This document shows, piece after piece, positions 31,770 to 45,000 of a DNA stretch of 64,000 bases. The stretch comes from Brachycybe producta (taxonomy: Eukaryota > Arthropoda > Diplopoda > Playtdesmida > Andrognathidae). The first letter of the stretch is position 1; each line of letters begins with the position of its first letter. The notes under the pieces are model-generated. The model was not told the DNA's origin and made no database searches. It saw nothing but the letters and a program-made list of their open reading frames with translations. The position numbers were made by a program, and so were the translations under genes. The stretch is from the NCBI GenBank assembly GCA_036925085.1, contig JAUPFP010000063.1:383075-447074 (forward strand). The letters run 5' to 3'.

Positions 31770-32335
31770 CGACATCGAAGAAATTCATATACAAGATTCA
31801 CTAAGATTTACATAGATTAACCGACATTTTCAGCAGATCGTGTGTATGAAAATCCATTTTACTATTTTATCCGCGTTTTACTGGATTCTTAGAATATAAG
31901 TTATAATCAGAAAATCCAGTAAAACGTCGAGAAAAAACTAAAATGACTCGTCATACTGTACGAGATTTACTCGTAATGTCTGCCCCATTGATACGATTAC
32001 AGTACGTACGAGATTTATCAATAATGTCGTCCTCTATGAAAATACACGTACTGTAGGTTGTCAAAAGCGGCCGACATTGAAGAAAATCATGTAGGGGATT
32101 CACTAAGATTTACAAAGATTCACCGAGATTCACAGCAAAGCGTATGTATGAAAATTCATTTTACTGTATTATCCGCTTTTTACTGGATTCTCAGAATAGA
32201 ATTAAAATCTGAAAATGCAGTAAAACGCGGATAAAAAATAAAATGGCGCGCCATATTGTACGAGATACACTTCTAATGTCAGCCCCCTTGAGCGTGTCAT
32301 ATCGTACGAGATTCACACCCTGTGTCGTTCCTCTT
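31770..32335. repeat. Two ~290-bp diverged direct repeats upstream of ESRP
   Basis: Units start near 31771 and 32070 with GCCGACATYGAAGAAA. They share GATTCACTAAGATTTACA, TGTATGAAAATYCATTTTAC, TTTTACTGGATTCT and CAGTAAAACG, and end with short ACGAGATTYAC motifs. Confidence 0.8.
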
Positions 32336-32429
32336 GACAATACTGTCTTTCATTTAGCTTCTAAAAGCAGACGATTCTTCGCTCACTTTGAGCACTTTTT
32401 TTTTCTAACATGAGAGTTGATGTAACTTT

Positions 32430-32927
32430 TGGGCGGGATATATATATATAATTAAGCTCCTCCCACTTTTCAACCTGTTGTTATTCAACACCACCTTTTA
32501 AGATTTTTACTTTTTACCTATAAAATTAGTTGTGAAGTGAAGATCGTGGTGGTGTAACGGTTGTATGTGTGTGTTGGTTCGGTGTGGTGGTTTTTTTTTT
32601 TCGGTTTTGGGGGCCCTAAAGGCTTATTCTTACCTGGGGAAGGGGAAAAGGCTTTTTTTTTTCTTCTGATTTACACCTGAATTTTTTTTTTGTGTTTTTA
32701 CTAATTATTAATTATTTCTTGTTGGGTGGGTTGGGTTTATAATTAGTTTTAAAAGTTGTGTTAAAAGTTTTATCAACGTAAAAAAAAGGTGTGATAAACT
32801 ACTTCAATTGAGAACTTAATGTTGATTTTGGCGGATTTTAACATAATAACTTTTTTAAGCCTAAAAAAAAGTTTTATAAGTTTTTAAATTATAAAGTTTT
32901 CAATTTTTTTTTTTTTATTGACAACAC
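32430..32927 (+). promoter_or_regulatory. Probable ESRP promoter and 5' UTR
   Basis: GGGCGGG (32431-32437) lies directly before a TATATATATATA run (to about 32452), so a start near 32475 is plausible. The leader to the ATG at 32928 is T-rich and contains upstream ATGs. A leader intron is possible but I cannot place one. Confidence 0.45.
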
Positions 32928-33053
32928 ATGGCTTCATCGTATTTAGTTGTGTTAAATTGTGTTACTGCCGGTCAAAATGGTAACGTTTTAGGCAGTGATG
33001 AAGAGGAAATCGTTGTCTTATCTTGGCTCGTTTATGATAATGCTAAGAATAAG
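32928..33053 (+). CDS. ESRP exon 1 (residues 1-42)
   Basis: [20 protein letters not shown] through YDNAKNK; donor GTAAGA at 33054-33059, phase 0. Confidence 0.93.
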
Positions 33054-36000
33054 GTAAGAAAAAAAAAACAGAAAAAAACTTTTCTAAAAAGTTTTGTTTT
33101 ATATATTATATATAACAAATTTGTGGACGTGGTAATAAAATATATTTTCTATATTCACTATATTAACTTATAGTATTGTAGAAAATAAAAAACACCTGTG
33201 TGTGAGGCTTACGAATATAATATTTATTCAAGTTTTTACTTTTTTTTTTTAGGCCTAACTTTTATGTTCGCCCTGCTGAAAAGTTCTCTTATTTTTCTTC
33301 CCTTTTCCTCCTCCATTGACAACCCATACAATGGGGCTTCAGCCGCTTCATTTCGAAAAAAAAAAACCGACAAGAATAGCCTCTAACAAACCCCCTCTCA
33401 GGGCCTGAACCTTCACCATGCATTCATTGACGTCATGTTATAAGGATTTTTTTATACGGCTAACGGCTATATATTCAAAATAGGCCTATATTTTTTAATT
33501 GAATAATTAACTTTATAAGCTTAGCTTTATGCTTAAGCAATATTTTAAGAATAAGAGACTGTAACATATGTGTCTATGGGTGCCATGTTTAGAGGCCTAG
33601 ATATTAGATGTGTTTGAGGCTATTTTTCTACTTTTTATTCGAATGAAAGACAATTAAAAGTGTGTAGAGAGGGGAAGGTGGGGAGGGGGGAGATAGGAAC
33701 CTGTTGTTTTGCTGATGTTTATAGAGGGGAGAGGGAGGAGAAGTTACCTGTTAAGATACCTGTTGCTCTGAAGCCGCTGCGTTTGCGCTATGAAGATCTA
33801 TCTAAACGGAATTTGATAGAAATAACGGCATGCACCATCTTGTTCATAGTTAATATTTGAAGCACGTTGCAGGGACCGTCATTGACTATTTATTCGAACG
33901 AGAGAGGTTTACCTATTATGGCGTCTTATAATTGTATATTTATGTGAAATGCGCGCCATATTACTACACTATATTAACCTTCATAAATGTTACTGTATGC
34001 CACAGCCGGAAAAAAATAATCGTGAATTAAAAAAACGTCGTATCGTATATTTATGTCAATATTAAATAAACTTTATGTCGTTTCTAGTTAACAGCGGTTG
34101 TTAAATTTAGTTAATGATTACGTTGAATTATGGGGAGTCATAGATTAATTATTCAGCAGTTGAATTAATCGTTTACTTTAAAAACGTCCAGACATGTTGT
34201 GTAACATTGTAAACATAGGTCACATTCTTAAATTCTACTGCGATGTTAGCAACGATCAATTGTCGCTTTTTTATAGCTAATAATTGGCTAATAGGCTTTT
34301 TTTCTGACCACATTCCTAAATTCTATAATCAAAATTTAGAAATGAGGCCATAGACTCAAAAGAGATGGGCGACTCAATGTGGCGCCTCGACGTCGTGCGG
34401 TTTAAATGCAAAGCCGCCATATTTGTTCACACTTTTCGTAGAAACAAAATGTAGCTTAAAGCATTCAGAGAATTGATACGTATATGTGTGCATTTTGCCA
34501 TTTTCAATGAAGAACAGGGAAAACCCCAGATTTATATAGATGGTTTTTTTTTAAACGGAGTTTTGACGTCATATTTCTGACGAATCATTGACGCTCCATG
34601 TTTGCATTGAGGCTACACACAAACGCACATGTGGCACGAGCTGAATTGAGGCCAATGTTAATATTGCTAACATTTGCGATTCGCTAAAAAAAAGCGAGAT
34701 ACAACTCCCCCCCCTCCCCTCACACGTACAAAACCGTCTTTATGACGTCATAAAAGTTGTCTCTATAAAGGCGGCCCCATTGTGTCTCGTGTGACGTCAA
34801 CGGTTGCTAGGTTATGCGCACGTGCGCGACAAGTAAAACATAAAAAATATTTGTGACGTCAGCTGGACGACACTTTTTTTTTTATACTTTTGTTGCCCTT
34901 TGGGCACAAAATGGCGGCGTGAACTTATATTTGTTTATAAAACTTCCGATTTGGAACGATTATTTTTCTACTTTTTGGCATTGAATTTTACTGTAATTTC
35001 TTATTCAGGGGGGAAATTGTTATTAAAAAAAATCTTTCTTCCTGTTTTGTCAGTGTCGTTATTAAGTTAATTATCTAATTATAATATTTTGATATGACAC
35101 TGAACTTTTTTTTACAGAAGCAAAAAGTTTTAAAAGTTTGTTAGAAACTAGAAATACTAGATGAATGATGATGATTTAAGATGGTTTTCTGAATATATCT
35201 GCTTTTAAAACTGATAATTCCTTCTTTCAGAAGAGCAAAATTAAAAACTAGAAAGTCTTTTAAAAACTAAAGGGTAGCTCAATCGCTTAAGAGGGTATTT
35301 TCATGTTGATATCTTTCAAAATAAGCTTTTTATGGAACTTTTACATAAAAAGCTTATTTTGAAAGATAGCAACATGAAAATATTAAGGGATTCAGCTACC
35401 CTTCTAGTTTCCAAAACATACTTTTAGCAACATCGTCATTCATTTACTATTCTAGTTTCTAACAACTTTGGAAGAACTTTTAGAAATACCTGACATTTGG
35501 TATTCAATTTTCAGGAAAAAAAGTTTGATTTTCGAACTAAAAAAAATGAACCTGTTGAATTTGAGGGAAGATTTGTTGAAAGGGGAAGTCAAAAAAGAAG
35601 GGGGGGGGGAACTTCGGTTTCAACTGAAAACGCCTGAAACACCTGTGAGGCCTTCATAAAAAAAATCCCAATAGAAAGGAATTCAGACAATGCTTTTTTT
35701 CCTTGCTTTTTCAAGTCTGCAACCTTCCCCCTCCTTCCCCCTTAGTCCTGCAGACAATTAATAACTAGAGGGGTAAGGTGAATAAGGTTGATGACGTCAT
35801 TTAGATGGACGTACAGCTCGCGAGCCAACATCCGGGTTTTTGTTTAATGGGGAACACGATATTAAGGAACAGGGATTAAAGTTTAGGATTTGAGGCTAAA
35901 TTGAAACTTTAGTTTTAAATAATGAACTTTAAGAAGTCGAAAGTTTGTTAGAAACTAGAATAGTCACACGTTCAAGGGTTTGAGGCGGGTCAGGATAAAA

Positions 36001-39000
36001 AGATGAACGGGATGAACATTGGGGTAACTCTAAAACCCGACACAGAATGCATATAGAATTAGATGAACACTATATTTTAATTAATGAACACACATTTTAA
36101 AGGGATGAACAGAGAGAAATAAAAGGATGAACATACTTTAAAGGGATGAACATGGGTTTAAGGGGTTAGGTTAGGTTCGGTTACCTAACCTAACCTAAAC
36201 TAAAACCATGTTCATCCCTTTAAAGAGTGTTCATCCGTTTATTTCTCTGTTCATCCCTTTAAAATGTGTGTTCATCCATGATATAGTGTTCATCTTATTC
36301 TATATGCATTCTGTGTCGGGTTTTAGAGTTATCCCAATGTTCATCCTGTTCATTCGTTCATCTTTTTATCCTGACCCGTTTGAGGCTAAATTGAAACTAG
36401 TTTTAAAAATGAACGCGAAGTAGTCGAAAGTTTGTTAGAAACTAGAATAGTCACGTTCAAGGGTTTGAGGCGAAATTGAAACTAGTTTTAAAAATGAACG
36501 TTAAGAAGTCGAAAGTTTGTTAGAAACTAGAATAGTCAAGTTCAGGGGGCGCGTCATAAAACACAGCCCGTTTATTTACTATTCTAGTTTCTAATAAACT
36601 TTTGAGTTTCTTCTTATAGTTGAGCCTAAAACGTTTATTTTGAAAGATATCATCATGAAACTACTTTTAGTTTCATTTACTATTCTAGTTTCTAATCAAC
36701 TTTGTTACTACTTTTTCAAAGTTGACTATAACATATTTTAAAATGAAATATTTCTTGTTTCGTAAGGTTGTTGCGGTTCAATCTTGTACAGTAAAACCAA
36801 GAACTGCGGACATAAACGAGAACGTTCTTTCGGAACAGTGCCGAACCGAGACCGGATTGGTTGAGGAAGTGGTCAAAAGTGGAGAACCATTGGAAAATGT
36901 CCTCGAACAGGTAAACAAATAATAAATATTTTTGTTTATTGATCTTATTTATGCAAATATTGGAACAATTTGAAAAGACAGCAAAAAAAACTTGTTCAAA
37001 TATAAATATGGCTCATTTTTTTTGTATTGTTCAAAATAAAAGATTCATACGACTCGTAAAACAAAAAACACACACACACACATACCATAATTTACACACA
37101 CATAACATATAACACCTTAAACATGTACGGCACAGGTGGCGCTACTATCGAATTTTTTATTTTTCTATTCAAGAGTTTATTTAGTTACTTGGGTAAGGTG
37201 GGCCGCGGGACCACATGAAGTTCACAAAAGTGCAACATGAATTTGAGACAAAAACAACAAAAGAGCCATTTTCTGGCATTTTGTTGTGTTTTTGTCACGA
37301 ACAAATGTTTTTGAAAACAAAACAAATCTGAAACAAAAGTGCAACATTTGTAAGAGACAAAAACACAACAAAAATGCCAGAAAAAAAGCAGATTTTGAAA
37401 ACAAAACAAACCTGAAACAAAAGTGCAACATAAATTCGAGACAAAAAAAAACAAAAAAGCCATTTTCTGTCATTTTTGTTGTGTTTTTGTCACGAACAAA
37501 TGTTTTTGAAAACAAATTTTGAAAATAGATGTTGAAAACAAAACAAAACTGAAACAAAAGTGCAACATTTGTTCGAGACAAAAACGCAACATTTGTTCGA
37601 GACAAAAACACAACAAAAATGCCAGAATAAAAGCAGATTTTGAAAACAAAACAAAACTGAAACAACTGTCAGCAATACTCGAGACAAAACCGTAACAAAT
37701 TTGTTACAAAACACAAATTATTTGTGAAATTCAAGTTTCTAAGCAATTTGAAATAATAAAAATTCCCTTAAAAAAGTTTATTTTGAAAGATATGGCAGTA
37801 ACAATGAAAATACACTTGTATTGAATTTCTCTTTTACTCTTCTAGTTTTTTTAAAAAAAAAATTCGTTTTTAAAAGTAGTTTTCTGATCTTTAAAGCTAA
37901 GGACCTTAAGTTATAAAGAAAGAATTTTGCAGCGTCATCTGGTGTCAATGTTAAGAAACACTTTTGATCCGTGTTAAATTGAAATTTTCTCAGCAAAAGT
38001 TCGAATCACTTTCTAGTTTCTAATAATAATCTTTTGTGTTAAAACTTTATTTTTTCTTTTGACAAGTTCAGAATAATAAAAAAAATTAGTATTGTATTTT
38101 TTTATATTATTGGTTATTGACCTCAACGCCTGAAGCGCCACCTATTGGACTGCGAAAGAAAGACATTCAAGTTATTGCCATTCATTTAAAGATAATAATG
38201 GAGAATCATCGAACTTAAACGATGAGAGTGAAACTGGTTATTTATTAAATATTAACCAACCCAAGCATAGATTTCAAACAGGCAATTAGAAATCGGGAAG
38301 AACTTCAGTTGGCTCCGCCCTTTTTATGACAAACGCAACTTCTAATTGGTTTGGTTATGTAGTTCTGACGTCACATGCTCCGCCCTTTTCAACGTCGAAC
38401 CACACAACAAACCAATTAGAAGTTGCCATTAGTCATAAAAAAGGCAGAGCCAACTTCTGTTTGTCCCGATTTCTAATTGCCTGTAGATTTCAATGAGAGA
38501 AAGATAGATAGATGGAGAAAGAGAGAAGGTCATTGATCGAAATATTGTTTTTCACAATCAGAATTACGACTTTTTAGAAAATAAAACTTTTCACAACTCT
38601 TTTTTTTTTAGTCAAGAAAAAGTTTTCAGAAAATTTTCGTTAATTTTTTACATTTAAAACCTAATTAAAAATCAATAATTCTAATAATTTAACTTAATTA
38701 TATAAAGACATCAGAAGAAAAATTCATAAGTTTGTTATAAACTAGAATAGCAACAACAACAAAAAGAGCTAAAATATTTTTTCTAAATTTTAGAAGAAAT
38801 TAAAAAGTTTTTGTTAGAAACTAGAACAGTAAACGAAAAAGCTAGAAGTATTTTCACAATATCTTTCAAAATGAACTAAAATGTCTATTTTGAAAGATAT
38901 TGTGAAAATAATTTTAGCTCTTTCTTTTGCTATCCAATTTTAAGAAGAAACTAATAAGTTTGTTAGAAACTAGAATAATAAAAGAAAAGAGCTAAAAAAG

Positions 39001-42000
39001 CATTTTCAAAATATTTTTCAAATTAAACATTTTAGAAGCAATTTTAAGAAATTCAAAGTTTGGTACAGACTAGAATAGTAAAAGAAAAAGCTAGAAGTAT
39101 TTAAACATTTTAGAAGAAATTTTTAAGAAGAAATTCAAAGTTTGTTACCGACTAGAATTTTAAAAGAAAAAGCTTAAAAGAATGTTCAAAATATCTTTCA
39201 AAATAAACATTTTAGAAGAAATTTTAAGAAGAAATTAAAAGTTTTTGTTAGAAACTAGAACAGTAAAAGAAAAAGCTAGAAGTAGTTTCACAATATCTTT
39301 TCAAAATAAACGTTTTAAGAACAATTTTAAGAAATTCAGTTTGTTAGAAACTGGAATAGTAAAAGCTACAAGTATTTTCATGATTATAAATTATCTTTCA
39401 AAATAAACTTTTATATAACATGTGAAACACGTGATATTTATCATTTTTCACATCGTTATTTTATTAGAATAAATAAATGTACAAGTTGGTCATTTCCAAA
39501 CTTGTCATAAAAAGTTTATTTTGAAACATTATCATGAAAATACGGAGCCCTGTAAAGGACATGCGAGATTTTTTTTTTAAATCTCGACATTTCGACTTTA
39601 TTCTCGAAATTTCGACTTTAATCTCGAAATTTCGACTTTAATCTCGACATTTCGACTTTATTCTCGACATGTCGACTTTAACTGTGTTTTATTCGGTCAT
39701 GTTAATTATGTCATGTTGTGCGCACCATACTCTAATAATGAAATTATTGCAAGCGCCCTCTTGTAGCAACTATAATTTAGAGTATGGTGCGCACAACATG
39801 GCATAATTAACATGGCCGAATAAAACACAGTAAAAGTCAAAATGTCGAGATTTAAAAAAAAAATCTCGCCTGTCCTTTACAGGGCTCCGTATGAAAATAC
39901 TTTTAACTTTCTAGTTTCTAAATAAACTTTGAATTTTTCTAAAAAAAATGTTTTTAAAAAAAGTACAGTAATTAACGTTGTGTTAATTTATTTGTACTTT
40001 GAGGTGACAATTTGTCAGAAAAAATGTCGTCCTTTTTTTTTTTAAAATACAAAGGGTGTGTTGCGGTATTTATTGTTTGAAAAGTAGGAATTTTCAGGTC
40101 TCAGGATGACCAACAAATAGGGTTCCGCTTTGGTAACAAAGCAGAAAGTCAACTTTTTCAGGTTCACTGAAACGGAACTTTTATTATTTTCATTTTATAT
40201 TAAACAGAAAAAAAAAATAACAAAAAAGGGCTGTGAAAATAAACATTTAAAAATATATATATAAAAATTGAAATAGGCCTAAATTAGAATATTCTTTTAT
40301 TGGACCATTTTTGTCCTTTTGTCATTGTCCCTTTGTTGCTTCATTTTATTCAGTTCCTGTTTAATCTCATCAATTGCCTTAGAAATTTAAATTTTGATTA
40401 GTTTTTTTTTTCTATAAAATATATCTGGACATTGACATCAGAGAGAGAGAGAGGGAGAATATCACTTCCGGTTTAATTGTTCCGATTTTCATACATTTCA
40501 AAATTCATTCAATTATAGGGCCTTAAGAGGAGGGGCTCCATATAGAAAAATATTTGTGTAAATTGCAAGGTAGATGGCGCTTGCAACCTCCATAGAGGTG
40601 GCCAACTACACTCGTCGTCAATTAGTTGAAATCGAATGCACCCCTTTTTAGCTCTAAAAAGCATCCAAAACAACCTTAATTATCAGCACGTGGTAATATA
40701 AGTGAAGAAGAGAGAGAGCACGTGTAGAGAAATAGCGATGACGCAATTAAGTTTGCCACGTGCAAAAAAAAAGGAAGTCAGTTCATTTCTATGGGAGGAG
40801 GGCTAGTGGCGCCATCTAACGCTACACTACTTGCATTTTTTTTAAATTTTGACGATGGAAACTTGAACTCTCGAAACAGGGTTTTAGTATGGAAAACTCT
40901 GTTTAATGTTGAATTACCTTTGAGGATTCAAGGTGCAAATTCAAAGGAAATAAATTTAGTACTTGAACTCTCAGAAGAGAATTTCTGAAAAGACAGAATT
41001 AATCAAGAGTTAGAAAAATTAGCTGTTAATGAACCCATCTTAATTACATTCAACTCAATTATTAATCTCGTTTTCGATTAACTAAAATATTAGAAGCCCG
41101 CATTTCCCCCTCTTATTAATTAATGTGCCCGCAGCTGAGGAACTATTTTAACCCTAATAATAATTCCTAGTCGGAATCCAGGTAAATTCAACGGAGCCCT
41201 GTAAAGGACATCAGTTTTTTTTTATTTTATCTGAATTTTCAACCGAAATATCTGAAATCTCAAACCAAATTATATGAAATTTCAAACAAAATATCTGAAA
41301 TTTCAAACAAAATATCTGAAATTTTAAATAAAATATCTAAAATTTCAAACAAAATATCTAAAATTTCAAACAAATTATCTAAAATTTCAAACAAAATATC
41401 TAAAATTTTAAATAAAATATCTGAAATTTCAAACAAAATATCTGAAATTTCAAACAAAATATCTGAAATTTCAAACAAAATATCTGAAATTTCAAACAAA
41501 ATATCTGAAATTTTAAATAAAATATCTAAAATTTCAAACAAAATATCTAAAATTTCAAACAAATTATCTAAAATTTCAAACAAAATATCTAAAATTTTAA
41601 ATAAAATATCTGAAATTTCAAACAAAATATCTGAAATTTCAAACAAAATATCTGAAATTTCAAACAAAATATCTAAAATTTTAAATAAAATATCTAAAAT
41701 TTCAAACAAAATATCTAAAATTTTAAATAAAATATCTAAAATTTCAAACAAATCATGTGAAATTTCAAACAAAATATCTAACTAAAGTATGAACCATTAT
41801 GATTGGAATTTCAGATATTTTGTTTGGAATTTCAGATATTTTGTTTGAAATTTCAGATAATAAATTTTAGATATTTTGTTTAAAATTTCAGATATTTTGT
41901 TTGAAATTTCAGATATTTTGTTTGAAATTTCAGATGTTTTGTTTGAAATTTCAGATAACAAAAAAAAACTCATGTCCTTTACAGGTGGACAGAGTGGACA

Positions 42001-45000
42001 GTTAGTATTAAAACAAGAACAGAACAGTTGGCGTACTTTACGTAGGGACAGCTATAGAAAAACAAAAACAAAACCCCAAATTTGTTTGTGTTTTGTCTTG
42101 AGTAACTGCTGACAATTGTTTCAGTTTTTTTCAAAATTTGCTTTTTTTTTCTGACATATTTGTAACAGGGCTCCGTATTCATTGTCTTATATTATTTTAT
42201 TTCCATGTTTAGTTTGACCAATTTGCTAAAACAAAACTTGGCTCTGATGTTGGCCGATCTTTCTGTTTCATCACCGACGGTCAACTTCACCTACGTCAGT
42301 GCCTCCTACCGGAAACTTGCAGCAAAAACATTGAACTTCCAGAATACTTTTATATGTTTTTTGACCTCCGTAAGGAGTTTCGTAAGTTTTACAATGGAGA
42401 AGAAATGCAAAGCATCAAGGACATGTTAAACTGTATCCTTTTTTTATTTTATTTAGAATTTTAAACATCAATCAATTTTTTTTTCTAATAAGTTTTCGAA
42501 CTTTTGGATGAACTTATGCGGCCCCCTCCCCCTCCCACCTCTCCCCCTAAAAATAGAAAAGGTTTCAATATTTTCCGCTTTTAATTTGACGCCAATTGTG
42601 ACGAAAGAGTAAAGTTGTTTCGTACTGAAACAATGTAAACTTGGGTTACGGTTACGGTTCGATACAAACGGAACAACAATACAATTATGAAAGAAAAGGT
42701 GTTTGCCATGGCTGACGGCCGCCATTTTAATTGGTTAACTTTTCTTGTGGAAAGAAGACATTTTCTTTTTAAGAAATTTAATTGAGTTTGATGACATTGA
42801 ATTGTTTTTAATGGTTGATGTCATTTTTAAGATATTTTTATGAGTTGATTTTTCATGATTTTTCATAAAAAGCTTAATTTAAAACAGGCAATTAGAAAAC
42901 TGGATGAACAGAAGTTGGCTCCGCCCGTTTTTATGACGAACGGTAACTTCTAATTGGTTGGTGATGTAGTCTGACGTCACCATACTCCGCCCTTTTCAAC
43001 GTCGAACCACACAACAAACCAATTAGAAGTTGCCGGTCGTCATAAAAAGGGGCGGAGCCCACTTCTGTTCATCCCGTTTTCTAATTGTCTATTATTTTTA
43101 TCAACGTCAGGACCGCGGCCCTAGAGTATGCTAGGCAGTAAGGCAGCAAACAATGGCCAGAAGCACTCCGCACTGTGACATAAACACATAAAGACACATA
43201 AAGAGATAAACACATTTAATTTGAATTCAATTAAATTAAATGAATTCAAATTAAATGTGTTTAAGGTGAATTATACGGAATCCAGTTAAGGACATTAACA
43301 CCAAATTAAAAATTGACTTTATTATTAATATTTTAAATTGAAATAACTAAATCAATATTTTGTCAATAGTTTATATATTATATTTAAGAATTAACTCAAT
43401 ATTTTCAGATTAATTAACTGAATTAATTGAATTCGACATATTGTTTGTTTGTCCTTCACGGAGCTCTGTAGAACACGTTTATTATTTAAATGCATTTAAA
43501 TTATCAGCTGTGTGTGTACTAGGTATAAGCCTAGAAGTCATGTTTTATTACAAAACTACAGACACAAATGACAAGAAATAAGGTTGTATTTGACCTGAAA
43601 AACGAAAAAGTCTGGACTGACCAGATCCGTTTCTTAATATTTTTAAATGCTGGTCAGATCTTATTTGCTGATCTGAACTACTTTTAACCTAATATATTTT
43701 GAAAGATTTTTTAAAAAAAAAAGCTGTGATTCATGATCAGCTTTTTATTTAAATTGAAAATTGAAAACCAGTTAAAAAGTTGCTCTCAAAAAAAAAAAAA
43801 AAGTTAAAAAACCCCATTTTGTGCGAATTTAGTTTTTTCTGCTCTCATTTTCGACTTCATTTTAATTAAACATGAATTTAAATTGACATTGACACGAATA
43901 TTAGTATTTTTACTTTTACGTATTCATGGGTCCAGTTTTTTTAGGGGGGGGGGTTTAGCTGACAACTTAATATAAATACTAGAAGTGACACATGTGTCAA
44001 GACAACTTCCGTTCCATTTAGAACGGGGCCACTAAGCTTCTTGTTGGAACTCACAAGTGAAATGTGTGTTTAGGGGGTATTTATTTTAGGTGAAATGTAT
44101 TTTAGGTGAAATGTTTTTTTAAGTCAAAATGTATTTTAGGTGAAATGTTTTTTTAAGTCAAAATGTCTTTTAGGTGAAACGTATTTTAGGTGAAATTTTT
44201 TTTAAGGGGGAAATGTCTTTTAGGTGAAACGTATTTTAGGTGAAATTTTTTTTAAGGGGAAATGTATTTTAGGTGAAATGTTTTTTTAAGTCAAAATGTT
44301 TTAGGTGAAATGTGTTTTAGGTGAAATGTATTTTAGGTGAAATGTATTTTAGGTGAAACGTATTTTAGGTGAAACGTATTTTAGGTGAAACGTATTTTAG
44401 GTGAAACGTATTTTAGGTGAAACGTATTTTAGGTGAAACGTATTTTAGGCGAAATGTATTTTAAGTGAAATGTATTTTAGGCGAAATGGTTTTTTAAGTC
44501 AAAGTGTGTTTTAGGTGAATTTGTTTAGAAGAAAAATCTTTAGATGAAAATTACTTTAAGCAGAATATATTTTAGGTGAAATGTTTTAGGGAAAACTATT
44601 TAGGTGTGAAATGGTTTAGAGAAAAATGTTTGGGGGAATAGTTTATGAAATTGGAGGCAAAACAAAAATAAAACGCAAATATCGCAGAAATGTTCTAGAA
44701 TTGTCACCAATTTGTCTTAAAACACTTAAGGCGCAGTCACACTAGGCTGGATTACAAGCCGCTGGTTGCTGCTGGCTATTAGCAGCAACAGCAAGCAGCA
44801 GTTGCTTTGGGTTCACACTTGTCTGGTCCCTGCTGGAATTAGCAATGCAAGACAACCAATCACCGTCTTGCAAAAACACAAACTCTAACAACAACCAACC
44901 CAAGCAGTGGAGTTTCAACTATCCACTAGTGCCACTACTAGCAAAAAAAGTTCACACTAGATGGCAGCAACAGGAAGGGAGACACATGACCAGCTGGTAG

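Noticed and set aside
32541-32580. GTGGTGTAACGGTTG as a possible tRNA 5' half
   Set aside because: Only a box A-like stretch; no anticodon stem, T arm or acceptor pairing follows.
41260-41772. 170-codon open frame on the minus strand
   Set aside because: Pure translation of the 21-bp minisatellite (repeats of ILFEISD); the period is a multiple of three.
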